A stretch of DNA of 7,172 bases from Chloroflexota bacterium. Its GTDB lineage: Bacteria; Chloroflexota; Dehalococcoidia; UBA2247; RBG-13-53-26. Below, piece by piece: positions 1 to 6,263 of the stretch; positions within the stretch are counted from its first letter, which is position 1, and each line of letters opens with the position of its first letter. A model generated the notes under the pieces. That model was given only the letters and a program-made list of their open reading frames with translations, was not told the DNA's origin and did not search any database. The stretch lies in assembly GCA_003650185.1 (NCBI GenBank), contig QMOF01000116.1, positions 1-7,172 on the forward strand, in the 5' to 3' direction. A program made the position numbers and the translations under genes.

Positions 1-1742
1 ATGTCAGGACTGACCACGACTGACTCTCTTGAGCCTTCTGCAATTTGACGGGCGACTTTGCGGCAGATGGTGCCGATTTCCCGCTCCAGGTTTCTCACCC
101 CGGCTTCCCTGGTGTACTTGCTGATTACGGCAAGCAAGGTCTCGTCAGGTATCTGGAGCTTCTCCTCGCTGAGGCCGTTCTCTTTGATCTGCCTGGGGAC
201 GAGGAAGCGGTTAGCGATGTGAAGCTTCTCCTCGGCGGTATAGCCGGAGAGCTCGATCACCTCCATTCGGTCCCTCAAAGCAGGGGGAATGGGGTCAATC
301 ATGTTGGCTGTGGTGATGAAGAGCACCCTGGACAGGTCAAAAGGCACATCGAGGTAGTTATCGGAGAAAGCGTAGTTCTGCTCCGGGTCAAGCACCTCTA
401 GCAGGGCCGCTGAAGGGTCGCCGCGGAAGTCGATCCCCACCTTGTCGATTTCGTCGAGCATGAACACCGGGTTGTTCGACTCGGCACGACGTATGCCCTG
501 GATAATCCTGCCGGGCAAGGCCCCGACGTAGGTGCGCCGATGCCCCCTTATCTCAGCCTCGTCCCTGATTCCACCAAGAGACATACGGACGAACTTCCTC
601 CCCAGCGCGCGAGCGATGGACATTCCCACCGACGTCTTCCCCGTACCCGGCGGCCCGACGAAGCACAGGATGGGCCCCTTCATATCCCTTTTCAGATTGA
701 GAACGGCCAGGTAGTCCAGTATCCTGTCCTTCACCTTCTCCAGGTCGTAGTGGTCTTCGTCGAGCACCTTGCTGGCCTGGTTTATGTCCAGGTTGTCCTC
801 GGTGCTCTTCGACCAGGGCAGGCTGATCAGCCAGTCAAGATACGTCCGCGAAACAGTGTGCTCGGCAGCGGCTGGGGGCATCTTGGACAGGCGCTCCAGT
901 TCCCGGTTTGCCTCCTTTCGGGCTTCCTCCGGCAGTTGGGCCTGCTCAATTTTCTCCCGCAACTCATTGATCTCGGCAGTGCGCTCGTCGGTCTCGCCAA
1001 GCTCCTTCTGAATGGCCTTCAACTGCTCTCTGAGGTAGAACTCGCGTTGAGCTTTGTCCATCTCGCCCTTGATCTGGGACTGGATCTTGCTGCCCAGCTC
1101 CAGTATCTCCAACTCTCTGTTGAGATGGCCGGTCAGCTTCCTTATCCTTTCGGCTACATCCAGGGTCTCCAGGATATCTTGTGCCTCCTCCACCTTGAGA
1201 CTTACGTGGGCCGCTACGAAGTCGGCTAGGTCGCTGGGATCAGTGATGTTGACTGCTGCGATGCCCAGTTCCGACGGTAGGTTGGGAGCAAGCTCCACCA
1301 TTCTTTGAAAGAGGCTGGCCAGATTGCGAGTGAGGGCTTCCAACTCAGTGCTCTTCTCCACTTGCGACTGGAGCACCTCGACCTTGGCCCGCAAGTAGGG
1401 CTCTGTCTGCGTCAACTGATTCAAGCGAATGCGCGACACACCCTGCAAGAACATACGGATGGACCCGTCGGGCAGCTTGAACATCCGGGCAATAAGAGCC
1501 GCGGTGCCTACCGAATACAGGCTGTCGGGAATAGACTGTGAGTCACCGTGCTGTGCAAATACCCCGATGATCTTGTTCTCCTCCATAGCGGCATCGACAG
1601 CCCGCACGATCTCCGCTCTGTCGGTCGCCATCGGAGCAATAATAAACGGAAAGAGCACGTGCTCTCTTGCTGGCACAACAGCTAGTTCCTCTGGCATAGC
1701 CATTCTCATATCTTGCCGAGCTGCCTGCTGTTCCTCAACCAC
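1..1742 (-). CDS. lon: ATP-dependent Lon protease (endopeptidase La), partial: C-terminus beyond left edge
   Basis: Lon is a cytoplasmic AAA+ serine protease that unfolds and degrades damaged and regulatory proteins. I read 580 uninterrupted codons on the minus strand. Order: N-terminal substrate-binding domain (to about residue 200), coiled-coil linker including YLREQLKAIQKELGE (236-250), then the AAA+ module. That module has Walker A GPPGTGKT (363-370), Walker B with D430-E431, sensor-1 Asn480 in LFITTAN, arginine finger R492 in LRDRMEV and sensor-2 R550 in AGVRNLER. These positions run 7-8 residues later than in E. coli Lon, so no large indel is present. The Ser-Lys protease domain (roughly the last 200 residues) lies outside the window. 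I chose the GTG at 1742 because GGAGGG sits 8 bases upstream; ATGs at 1709, 1703 and 1697 lack a comparable site. It follows hsp20 by 37 bp and is probably co-transcribed with it. Completeness of the protease domain cannot be judged here. Confidence 0.97.
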   Translation of the reverse strand, partial: MVEEQQAARQDMRMAMPEELAVVPAREHVLFPFIIAPMATDRAEIVRAVDAAMEENKIIGVFAQHGDSQSIPDSLYSVGTAALIARMFKLPDGSIRMFLQGVSRIRLNQLTQTEPYLRAKVEVLQSQVEKSTELEALTRNLASLFQRMVELAPNLPSELGIAAVNITDPSDLADFVAAHVSLKVEEAQDILETLDVAERIRKLTGHLNRELEILELGSKIQSQIKGEMDKAQREFYLREQLKAIQKELGETDERTAEINELREKIEQAQLPEEARKEANRELERLSKMPPAAAEHTVSRTYLDWLISLPWSKSTEDNLDINQASKVLDEDHYDLEKVKDRILDYLAVLNLKRDMKGPILCFVGPPGTGKTSVGMSIARALGRKFVRMSLGGIRDEAEIRGHRRTYVGALPGRIIQGIRRAESNNPVFMLDEIDKVGIDFRGDPSAALLEVLDPEQNYAFSDNYLDVPFDLSRVLFITTANMIDPIPPALRDRMEVIELSGYTAEEKLHIANRFLVPRQIKENGLSEEKLQIPDETLLAVISKYTREAGVRNLEREIGTICRKVARQIAEGSRESVVVSPD

Positions 1743-1750
1743 TGTATCTT

Positions 1751-1756
1751 CCCTCC
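1751..1756 (-). promoter_or_regulatory. Shine-Dalgarno deciding the lon GTG start
   Basis: GGAGGG on the minus strand lies 8 bases before the GTG at 1742. The three in-frame ATGs downstream (1709, 1703, 1697) have no similar purine block at the right distance, so the GTG start is preferred. Confidence 0.7.
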
Positions 1757-1779
1757 ATAGCTAAGGCCAGCTTGTGACG

Positions 1780-2232
1780 TTAAGACTGACCCGCAGACTT
1801 CACGTCCACCCGAAGAGTGCGTTCCCGCTTCAGCTTCGGAAGGACAATCTCGAGAAGCCCATCGCTGTAGGAGGCCTGCGTCGCCCCGGGGTCAACTCTG
1901 GCAGGCAGACGTATGGCTCTCTCGAATGGCCCTCTATGAATCTCCATCCGATAGTAGCTCCGGCCGCTGCGGACGGCGGCCTCTCTCCTGTTGCCTCTGA
2001 CAGTCAGCACGTCGCCATCAACGACGATTTCGATCTCGTCCTGGACGACTCCCGCCAACTCCATCTGCACTACCACCTCCGTCGCGGTGGTATAGACGTC
2101 CACGGCTGGCTCCCACATGCGGGCGAAATGGACCGACGGCGGCTTGGAGTTGCCCAGGTAAACAAGCAGCCGCTCCATTTCTTTCTGCATGACCCGTACG
2201 CTGTTCGTCCAATCGCTGTGGTACCTCACCAT
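1780..2232 (-). CDS. Small heat-shock protein, Hsp20/alpha-crystallin family
   Basis: This 150-residue protein is an ATP-independent holdase that binds unfolding proteins in the cytoplasm and usually forms large oligomers. Residues 1-38 are a variable N-terminal arm. The alpha-crystallin domain spans about 39-134, opening with WEPAVDVYTTATEVVVQMEL (40-59). It includes DGDVLTVRGNRR (72-83), the strand following SYYRMEIHRGPFERAIRLP (92-110), and ASYSDGLLEIVLPK (120-133), a variant of the family A-x-x-x-N-G-V-L signature with Asp-Gly-Leu-Leu. The C-terminal tail has V142-x-V144, an IxI-like motif used for oligomer contacts. I chose the ATG at 2232 because GGAGG lies 5 bases upstream; the frame stays open further upstream to 2421, but that extension is arginine-rich, does not resemble the family, and would span the promoter. 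It is the first gene of a likely hsp20-lon unit. Length is normal for class A bacterial Hsp20. Confidence 0.96.
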   Translation of the reverse strand: MVRYHSDWTNSVRVMQKEMERLLVYLGNSKPPSVHFARMWEPAVDVYTTATEVVVQMELAGVVQDEIEIVVDGDVLTVRGNRREAAVRSGRSYYRMEIHRGPFERAIRLPARVDPGATQASYSDGLLEIVLPKLKRERTLRVDVKSAGQS

Positions 2233-2237
2233 AACCT

Positions 2238-2242
2238 CCTCC
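2238..2242 (-). promoter_or_regulatory. Shine-Dalgarno of hsp20
   Basis: GGAGG, within a longer purine run GGAGGGAGGAGG on the minus strand, ends 5 bases before the ATG at 2232. It settles the start of hsp20 against the longer open frame reaching 2421. Confidence 0.75.
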
Positions 2243-2248
2243 CTCAAA

Positions 2249-2257
2249 GAGTCACTC
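2249..2257. repeat. Short palindrome in the hsp20 leader
   Basis: GAGTCACTC is a perfect 4+1+4 inverted repeat between the putative hsp20 promoter and its Shine-Dalgarno. It could be a half-size operator or chance. It shares the GAGTC core with the larger palindrome at 2546-2560. Confidence 0.3.
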
Positions 2258-2286
2258 CGTTCCTGATTCTGTTCCTCGTCGCCCCT

Positions 2287-2314
2287 ATTATAACACCGAC
2301 CCTGCCATGGTCTA
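2287..2314 (-). promoter_or_regulatory. Candidate sigma-70-type promoter of hsp20(-lon)
   Basis: On the minus strand a perfect -10 box TATAAT (2292-2287) is preceded after 16 bases by TAGACC (2314-2309), a 4/6 match to TTGACA. Transcription would start near 2280, giving a leader of about 48 nt before hsp20. Lon has only 37 bp upstream of it, with no promoter visible there, so this site probably serves both genes. Confidence 0.55.
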
Positions 2315-2545
2315 CAGCGGGTAATCTGCCCTCCTGGATGAGTCGCCACGGTTCCCCTCGTAGCGCCAGCGCTTGAGGTTCTCCCCCGACTGCCACACCG
2401 ACCAGAGACGACCCAGAGCACCGTCCGCGGCCGAACAGGCCGAAGGTCTGTCCCTCTGAGGACGCACTGTCGCGGCTACCACCAGGCACAACAGGACAAA
2501 GCTGCACGGCCTGCCCCCGGGGCTGTGTTATGCCACTTACCGTTG

Positions 2546-2560
2546 TGACTCGGCGAGTCA
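2546..2560. promoter_or_regulatory. 15-bp perfect palindrome, candidate operator
   Basis: TGACTCGGCGAGTCA is a perfect 7+1+7 inverted repeat in the divergent intergenic region. Its size and symmetry suit a dimeric transcription factor. It sits about 190 bp upstream of the rightward promoter and about 230 bp upstream of the hsp20 promoter, so it is not placed as a simple repressor site for either. There is no T-run, so it is not an intrinsic terminator. Confidence 0.35.
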
Positions 2561-2621
2561 ATCCGGCGGTGCAGGTGGGCCACAAACGCCCATCCATCCC
2601 ACCCCACCCGGAGATTAACTC

Positions 2622-2638
2622 GGCCGCCTGCCGCGGCC
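2622..2638. repeat. GC-rich inverted repeat
   Basis: GGCCGC and GCGGCC form a perfect 6-bp stem around the 5-base loop CTGCC. Neither strand has a T-run after it, so it is not a convincing terminator; at this GC content chance is possible. Confidence 0.3.
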
Positions 2639-2729
2639 TTACAATGTCACCGAGAAGCGACAAACAAGCCTCTATGTCAATCGCCAATTCCGGGGCTCTA
2701 TACTCCGCACACTCCCCCCACTGCGCTTG

Positions 2730-2738
2730 TGCTATAAT
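2730..2738 (+). promoter_or_regulatory. Extended -10 promoter of the Ntn-hydrolase-like gene
   Basis: TGCTATAAT combines a perfect TATAAT (2733-2738) with an upstream TGN extended -10 motif. No good -35 box is seen 16-18 bases upstream, which an extended -10 can compensate. Transcription would begin near 2745, leaving a leader of about 50 nt before the GTG at 2795. Confidence 0.55.
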
Positions 2739-2794
2739 CTTGAGCTTAGGGTAGCAGGGGCAACGCAACACCCGCCGAGAGAAAGGGCCAGCAA

Positions 2795-3529
2795 GTGTCA
2801 CTGGTCATCGCGACCTACGTACCGGAGGGCATCGTAATGGCTTCCGATAGCCGTCAGTCCATTACCATAGATGGGAAAGACACCCAGGGGAAGCGGTTCA
2901 AGGTTGAGACGGTCAACTCCGACGCCGTGACGAAGACGTTCTACTTGAAGGAGCAGGGGGTCGGTATCTCCACCTATGGGGTGGACCTGCTTGGCGGGAC
3001 GCCGATGTCCAGTCACATCGAGAGGTTCAGGCAGGAGGCGCTGACGGATAAGGATGATGTGGTCACGGTAGCCCGAAAGCTAGTCGATTACGTTCGTGGG
3101 CAGTTCTCTGACGTCGACGCCGGTTTCCACGTCTGCGGGTACAGGAAGGAGGGGAAGCTGAGCGCTGCTCACGTCTATAGCTGTCACGTGGGTCGCAATG
3201 TAGTGGAGAGGAAGAACACCAAGCCCGACGGCTCCCTGCGCTACGGCGCCACCTGGTCCGGCCAGATTGACATTATCACCTCCATCGTGAACCCCGTGGT
3301 GGTCAAGGACGAGAAAGGCGCTGACAAGATAGTCCGCCCGGCGCCTCCTATTTTGTGGGACGCCATGACACTCCAGGACGCCATCGACTTCTCGGTCTAT
3401 GCCATCCGGACTACCATCGACACCATGCGCTTCCAGGCAAGGCCAAAGAACGTGGGCGGGCCGATCGATGTCCTGGTCCTGACGCCCAATGAAGGCAGAT
3501 GGATCTCCAAGAAGGAATTGCACCAGTAG
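2795..3529 (+). CDS. Proteasome-fold Ntn-hydrolase-like protein (HslV/Anbu/20S-beta superfamily)
   Basis: This 244-residue protein appears to belong to the proteasome-type N-terminal-nucleophile hydrolases. SLVIATYVPEGIVMASDSR (2-20) aligns without gaps with the start of proteasome beta subunits (Thr-Thr-x-Val ... Gly-Val-Val-Leu-Ala-Ala-Asp-Thr-Arg). If Met is removed, Ser2 becomes residue 1, Asp18 the catalytic Asp17 and Arg20 the conserved Arg19. Lys47 in AVTKTFYL (44-51) is a plausible Lys33 counterpart, after an insertion of roughly 13 residues. GVGISTYGVDLLGG (55-68) resembles the strand-helix entry, FHVCGYRKEGKLSAAHVY (111-128) the central strands and GGPIDVLVLTPNEG (221-234) the last strand. 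The start is GTG with AAAGGG 7 bases upstream. No propeptide, signal peptide or membrane segment is seen. The gene is divergent from hsp20-lon, suggesting a protein-turnover role, but no unfoldase partner and no typical Anbu neighbours (ATP-grasp, alpha-E, transglutaminase) are present. Superfamily fairly sure; substrate and subfamily unknown. Confidence 0.75.
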   Translation: MSLVIATYVPEGIVMASDSRQSITIDGKDTQGKRFKVETVNSDAVTKTFYLKEQGVGISTYGVDLLGGTPMSSHIERFRQEALTDKDDVVTVARKLVDYVRGQFSDVDAGFHVCGYRKEGKLSAAHVYSCHVGRNVVERKNTKPDGSLRYGATWSGQIDIITSIVNPVVVKDEKGADKIVRPAPPILWDAMTLQDAIDFSVYAIRTTIDTMRFQARPKNVGGPIDVLVLTPNEGRWISKKELHQ

Positions 3530-3635
3530 CCAAACAGTCCCCTGGCACACCGGCCACGGTCTCAACCATCCCCCTCAGCGGTCCCTGATCTCCGCCGCTA
3601 CAGGCACTCCAGAGACCCGTTCTGACACCATCCGA

Positions 3636-3655
3636 CTTGGGTGGTGGCACCCAGG
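3636..3655 (+). terminator. Hairpin downstream of the Ntn-hydrolase-like gene, possible weak terminator
   Basis: An 8-bp stem (one G-T wobble) pairs CTTGGGTG with CACCCAGG around the loop GTGG, about 107 bases after the stop codon at 3529. No T-run follows, so it is not a classical intrinsic terminator. It may instead stabilise the mRNA end or be incidental. Confidence 0.3.
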
Positions 3656-3844
3656 CGCGATTGGTGGTGCCCCCCATGCCTTCTGAAGGTTTTCCCTATA
3701 TGATTCTCAGCGCAGGGGGATGGATAGCACGACGGCCTCAGCAGCCGTTCAGTCTCGTCACCCTTCCCATTAGCAACGAAGGAACAGGCTATTCTCGTAG
3801 CCGCGCCTTCAAGGACGTCAAAAAAGAAGAGACATATAGTGCAC

Positions 3845-3850
3845 AGGAGG
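3845..3850 (+). promoter_or_regulatory. Shine-Dalgarno deciding the TTG start of the histidine kinase
   Basis: AGGAGG, a full consensus site, ends 7 bases before the TTG at 3858. This spacing makes the rare TTG the most likely initiation codon. Confidence 0.75.
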
Positions 3851-3857
3851 CCCGATA

Positions 3858-6263
3858 TTGGAGATACGAGACCAGACCAGCATCCTCGAGAGCAGGAGCG
3901 ATCTGCTTGAGCACAGAGAGGCCGACGTCGAGTTGTTGGATCCGGGGGCGAAGCGGCTGGAATCGGGGGGATGGCCGAACGTACTGTTTGAGCTTGCGGC
4001 GGCTGCCTGCTACCTGATTGACCCCGAGGGCAATTTCGTGGATGGCAACAAAGCGGCGGAGGCCCTGATAGGCTATCGAAAGGAAGAACTCGTCGGCAGC
4101 AAGCTATTCGACATGCCCTTTCTGGCCCCCGAGCAGATTCCCAAGGCGGCCGGGCTTCTCGCCCGAAACGGGGAGAGACAACCCAGCGGGCCCAACGAGT
4201 TGGTCTTGAACCGGAAGGATGGCAGCCAGGTCTCAGTGGAACTGCACACTTATCCGGTGACTATCGATGGGCGAGACTTGATCCTGAGCGTGGTGCGCGA
4301 CATCACCAAGCGGAAGCAGGCGGAACAGGCCCTTCAGGAAAGCGAGCAGCGGTACCGCCTGCTCGCGGAGAACGTGACCGATGTCATCTTTACCACGGAC
4401 ATCAGCCTGAGCATAACCTATGTCAGCCCTTCCGTCGAGCGGCTGCTCGGCTACACGGTGGACGAGGCCAGCGAGTTGACCTTGCGCGAACTGCTTACTC
4501 CGGAGTCATACGCCATCGCTGTGAAGGAGTTCGGCGCTACCTTAGACGCAGAAGGAGAGGGGCTGCGCGACCGATTCAGGCCGCGGACGCGCGAGCTTGA
4601 GTTCAACCATAAAAACGGGTCGACGGTCTGGGTTGAGGTAACGGTGTCTTTTCTCCGAGGGACAAACGGTGGTCCCGCGGAAATCCTGGGGGTGGCACGG
4701 GATATCACTGACCGCAAGAGAACAGAACAGGCGCTCCGTGAGAGCGAGGAGAACTTCAGGGCTCTGGCCGAGAACGCCGTCGACGGCATTCTCATAGGAA
4801 TGGACGAGGGCGGGCACGTTTACGCCAACAAACGGGCAGCCGAACTCAGCGGCTGCACTGTCCCGGAACTACGCAGGGCAAAAATTGAGGACCTGGTGCA
4901 CCCTGACGAAGTGGAGAAGCTGCTGGAAAGGCAGAGAAAGAAGCAGGAAGGAAAGCGCGTGCCGAGGAGATTTGAGACTGTCGTACTCCGAAAAGATGGG
5001 ACGCGTCTCCCTGTGGAGATGGTAGAGGCCAAGACCGTCTGGCAGGGCAAGCTGGCCAATATGATGATCCTTCGCGACATCAGTGAGCGCAAGAGGGCCG
5101 AGGACGAACTGAGGGTCAAGGACAGTGCCATCGCCTCGTCGGTGAGCGCCATCGTCATCAGCGACCTCCAGGGTACGGTGATGTACGTGAATCCTGCCTT
5201 CTTGAAGATGTGGAGGTATCAGAGCGAAGAGGATATCGTCGGCAAGAACGTCGGTGAGTTCCCAGAGATGGCAGACCTGATCAGTGAGATAACTGAGGCA
5301 GTGTATCGGGAGGGGAGCTGGCAGGGAGAGTTCCTGGGGGAGAGACCCACCGACGGCTCGAAGTACGCTGTCCACCTGTCGGTGAGCAAGGTCACCGATG
5401 AGGCGGGCAAGCCGATCCGGCTGATGGCCACCTTCGTGGACATGACCGAGCGGAAAGAGATGGAACGGAAACTGCAAGAGCTGTACGTGCAGGAAAGGCA
5501 ACTCAGGGAAGACCTGGAAAGGGAGATCCATAAGAGGGTGGAATTCACCAGGACGCTGGTGCACGAGCTGAAGACGCCGCTGACCGCCATGATGGCCTCG
5601 ATCGAGCTGCTGGTGTGTGAGTCCCCACAGGGAGCTCTTCTCACTCTGGCCAAGAACCTTGACCGGGGGGCCTCCAACCTGAACAAGAGGATTGACGAAC
5701 TGCTCGACCTGGCCCGGGGCGAGCTGGGCATGCTCCGCCTGAACTGCAAGGAAGTGGACTTGCTGCAGTTGCTCCGTCGCGTGGCCGATGATGAGACGTC
5801 AGCAGCCCTAAGCCATGGCCAGAAGCTGGTGACACAACTGCCCACCATCCTCCCCGAGGTGTGGGCAGACGAGGAGCGTGTGCAGCAGGTGGTACTCAAT
5901 CTTCTGAGCAACGCCCTGAAATTCACCCCGGAGGGAGGGACGATCACACTGAAAGCATACGAGGGGGAGAACAGCGTCGTGGTAGAGGTCCGTGATACGG
6001 GTGCAGGCATAGACGAGGAAGACCAGCGCCGCTTGTTCCAACCGTACCACAGGCTGGAAAGCGACAGAGAGCGGCTCAGCGGCCTGGGGCTGGGACTCAG
6101 CTTGTGCAAGACGCTGGTGGAGCTACATGGCGGCCAAATATGGCTGAGGAGCGAGAAAGGCAAGGGAAGCACCTTCGGCTTCTGGCTGCCGACCAGGCCA
6201 GTGGAGATGAACACCACCACACAAGGGGAAGAGGAGGCAGACGATGAGAGTGGTGATGATTGA
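3858..6263 (+). CDS. Soluble sensor histidine kinase with four PAS domains
   Basis: This 801-residue kinase autophosphorylates on His and passes phosphate to the regulator encoded next. Four PAS domains run in tandem: about 42-155, 164-290, 299-415 and 422-537. Each ends in the linker typical of PAS/PAC repeats (VVRDITKRKQAE, VARDITDRKRTE, ILRDISERKRAE, FVDMTERKEME). A charged coiled coil (about 530-563) leads to HisKA, with the phospho-accepting His569 in LVHELKTPLT. The HATPase domain shows the N-box NLLSNALKF (681-689), G1 DTGAGI (713-718), the F-box around Phe727 (LFQPYHR) and G2 GLGLGLSLCK (742-751). The C-terminus is acidic. I see no transmembrane helix or signal peptide, so it probably senses a cytoplasmic cue; no residue identifies a heme, flavin or other ligand. 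The TTG start is supported by AGGAGG 7 bases upstream. The stop overlaps the regulator gene by 20 bp, implying translational coupling. Confidence 0.95.
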   Translation: MEIRDQTSILESRSDLLEHREADVELLDPGAKRLESGGWPNVLFELAAAACYLIDPEGNFVDGNKAAEALIGYRKEELVGSKLFDMPFLAPEQIPKAAGLLARNGERQPSGPNELVLNRKDGSQVSVELHTYPVTIDGRDLILSVVRDITKRKQAEQALQESEQRYRLLAENVTDVIFTTDISLSITYVSPSVERLLGYTVDEASELTLRELLTPESYAIAVKEFGATLDAEGEGLRDRFRPRTRELEFNHKNGSTVWVEVTVSFLRGTNGGPAEILGVARDITDRKRTEQALRESEENFRALAENAVDGILIGMDEGGHVYANKRAAELSGCTVPELRRAKIEDLVHPDEVEKLLERQRKKQEGKRVPRRFETVVLRKDGTRLPVEMVEAKTVWQGKLANMMILRDISERKRAEDELRVKDSAIASSVSAIVISDLQGTVMYVNPAFLKMWRYQSEEDIVGKNVGEFPEMADLISEITEAVYREGSWQGEFLGERPTDGSKYAVHLSVSKVTDEAGKPIRLMATFVDMTERKEMERKLQELYVQERQLREDLEREIHKRVEFTRTLVHELKTPLTAMMASIELLVCESPQGALLTLAKNLDRGASNLNKRIDELLDLARGELGMLRLNCKEVDLLQLLRRVADDETSAALSHGQKLVTQLPTILPEVWADEERVQQVVLNLLSNALKFTPEGGTITLKAYEGENSVVVEVRDTGAGIDEEDQRRLFQPYHRLESDRERLSGLGLGLSLCKTLVELHGGQIWLRSEKGKGSTFGFWLPTRPVEMNTTTQGEEEADDESGDD
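6231..6237 (+). promoter_or_regulatory. Shine-Dalgarno of the response regulator inside the kinase gene
   Basis: GAGGAGG ends 6 bases before the ATG at 6244 and lies within the last codons of the kinase, where it also encodes part of the acidic tail. It supports the overlapping start. Confidence 0.75.

Larger units (their letters stand above)
2233..2794. other. Divergent intergenic region between hsp20-lon and the Ntn-hydrolase-like gene
   Basis: This 562-bp stretch separates two divergently transcribed units and holds a candidate promoter for each (near 2287-2314 minus and 2730-2738 plus). It also has several short perfect inverted repeats: GAGTCACTC at 2249-2257, GCCCCCGGGGC at 2513-2523, TGACTCGGCGAGTCA at 2546-2560, and GGCCGC/GCGGCC around a 5-base loop at 2622-2638. 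Open frames crossing it on both strands have no recognisable domain and composition typical of chance ORFs in GC-rich DNA. I see no tRNA or other known RNA, and no CIRCE (HrcA) operator. Its length beyond what two promoters need suggests regulatory content or an undetected small RNA, but nothing shows that directly. Confidence 0.6.
3530..3857. other. Intergenic region before the histidine kinase
   Basis: These 328 bp hold no credible gene; an open frame beginning at 3637 overlaps the kinase start out of frame and has no recognisable domain. Visible structure: a strong hairpin at 3636-3655, an imperfect direct repeat of its GGTGGTG-rich arm at about 3661-3676, a small CCTTCTGAAGG hairpin followed by four T at 3679-3693, and ACGGC/GCCGT around a 7-base loop at 3732-3748. 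TATGAT at 3699-3704 is a 5/6 match to a -10 box but has no matching -35, so the kinase promoter is not securely located. Confidence 0.5.

Noticed and set aside
535..555. Suspected 1-base frameshift in lon near the RGHRRTYVG segment
   Set aside because: Recounting the C-run at 543-547 gives five C, which restores the standard Lon reading (Arg-Gly-His-Arg-Arg-Thr-Tyr). The frame is intact from 1742 to the left edge.
540..1229. Plus-strand open frame of 229 codons
   Set aside because: It lies antisense to the coiled coil and AAA+ region of lon and has no recognisable domain.
2233..2300. CIRCE (HrcA) operator or RNA thermometer upstream of hsp20
   Set aside because: No TTAGCACTC-N9-GAGTGCTAA pattern is present, and I find no stretch in the leader able to pair well with the GGAGGAGG ribosome site.
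2530..2754. Plus-strand open frame of 74 codons
   Set aside because: It has no Shine-Dalgarno, its sequence resembles no family, and it runs through the extended -10 promoter.
2244..2801. Minus-strand open frame of 185 codons across the intergenic region
   Set aside because: It overlaps both promoters and the hsp20 leader, has no Shine-Dalgarno or known motif, and reads like chance coding in GC-rich DNA.
3637..4017. Plus-strand open frame of 126 codons before and into the kinase
   Set aside because: It overlaps the kinase N-terminus in another frame, lacks a ribosome site, and its composition is not protein-like.
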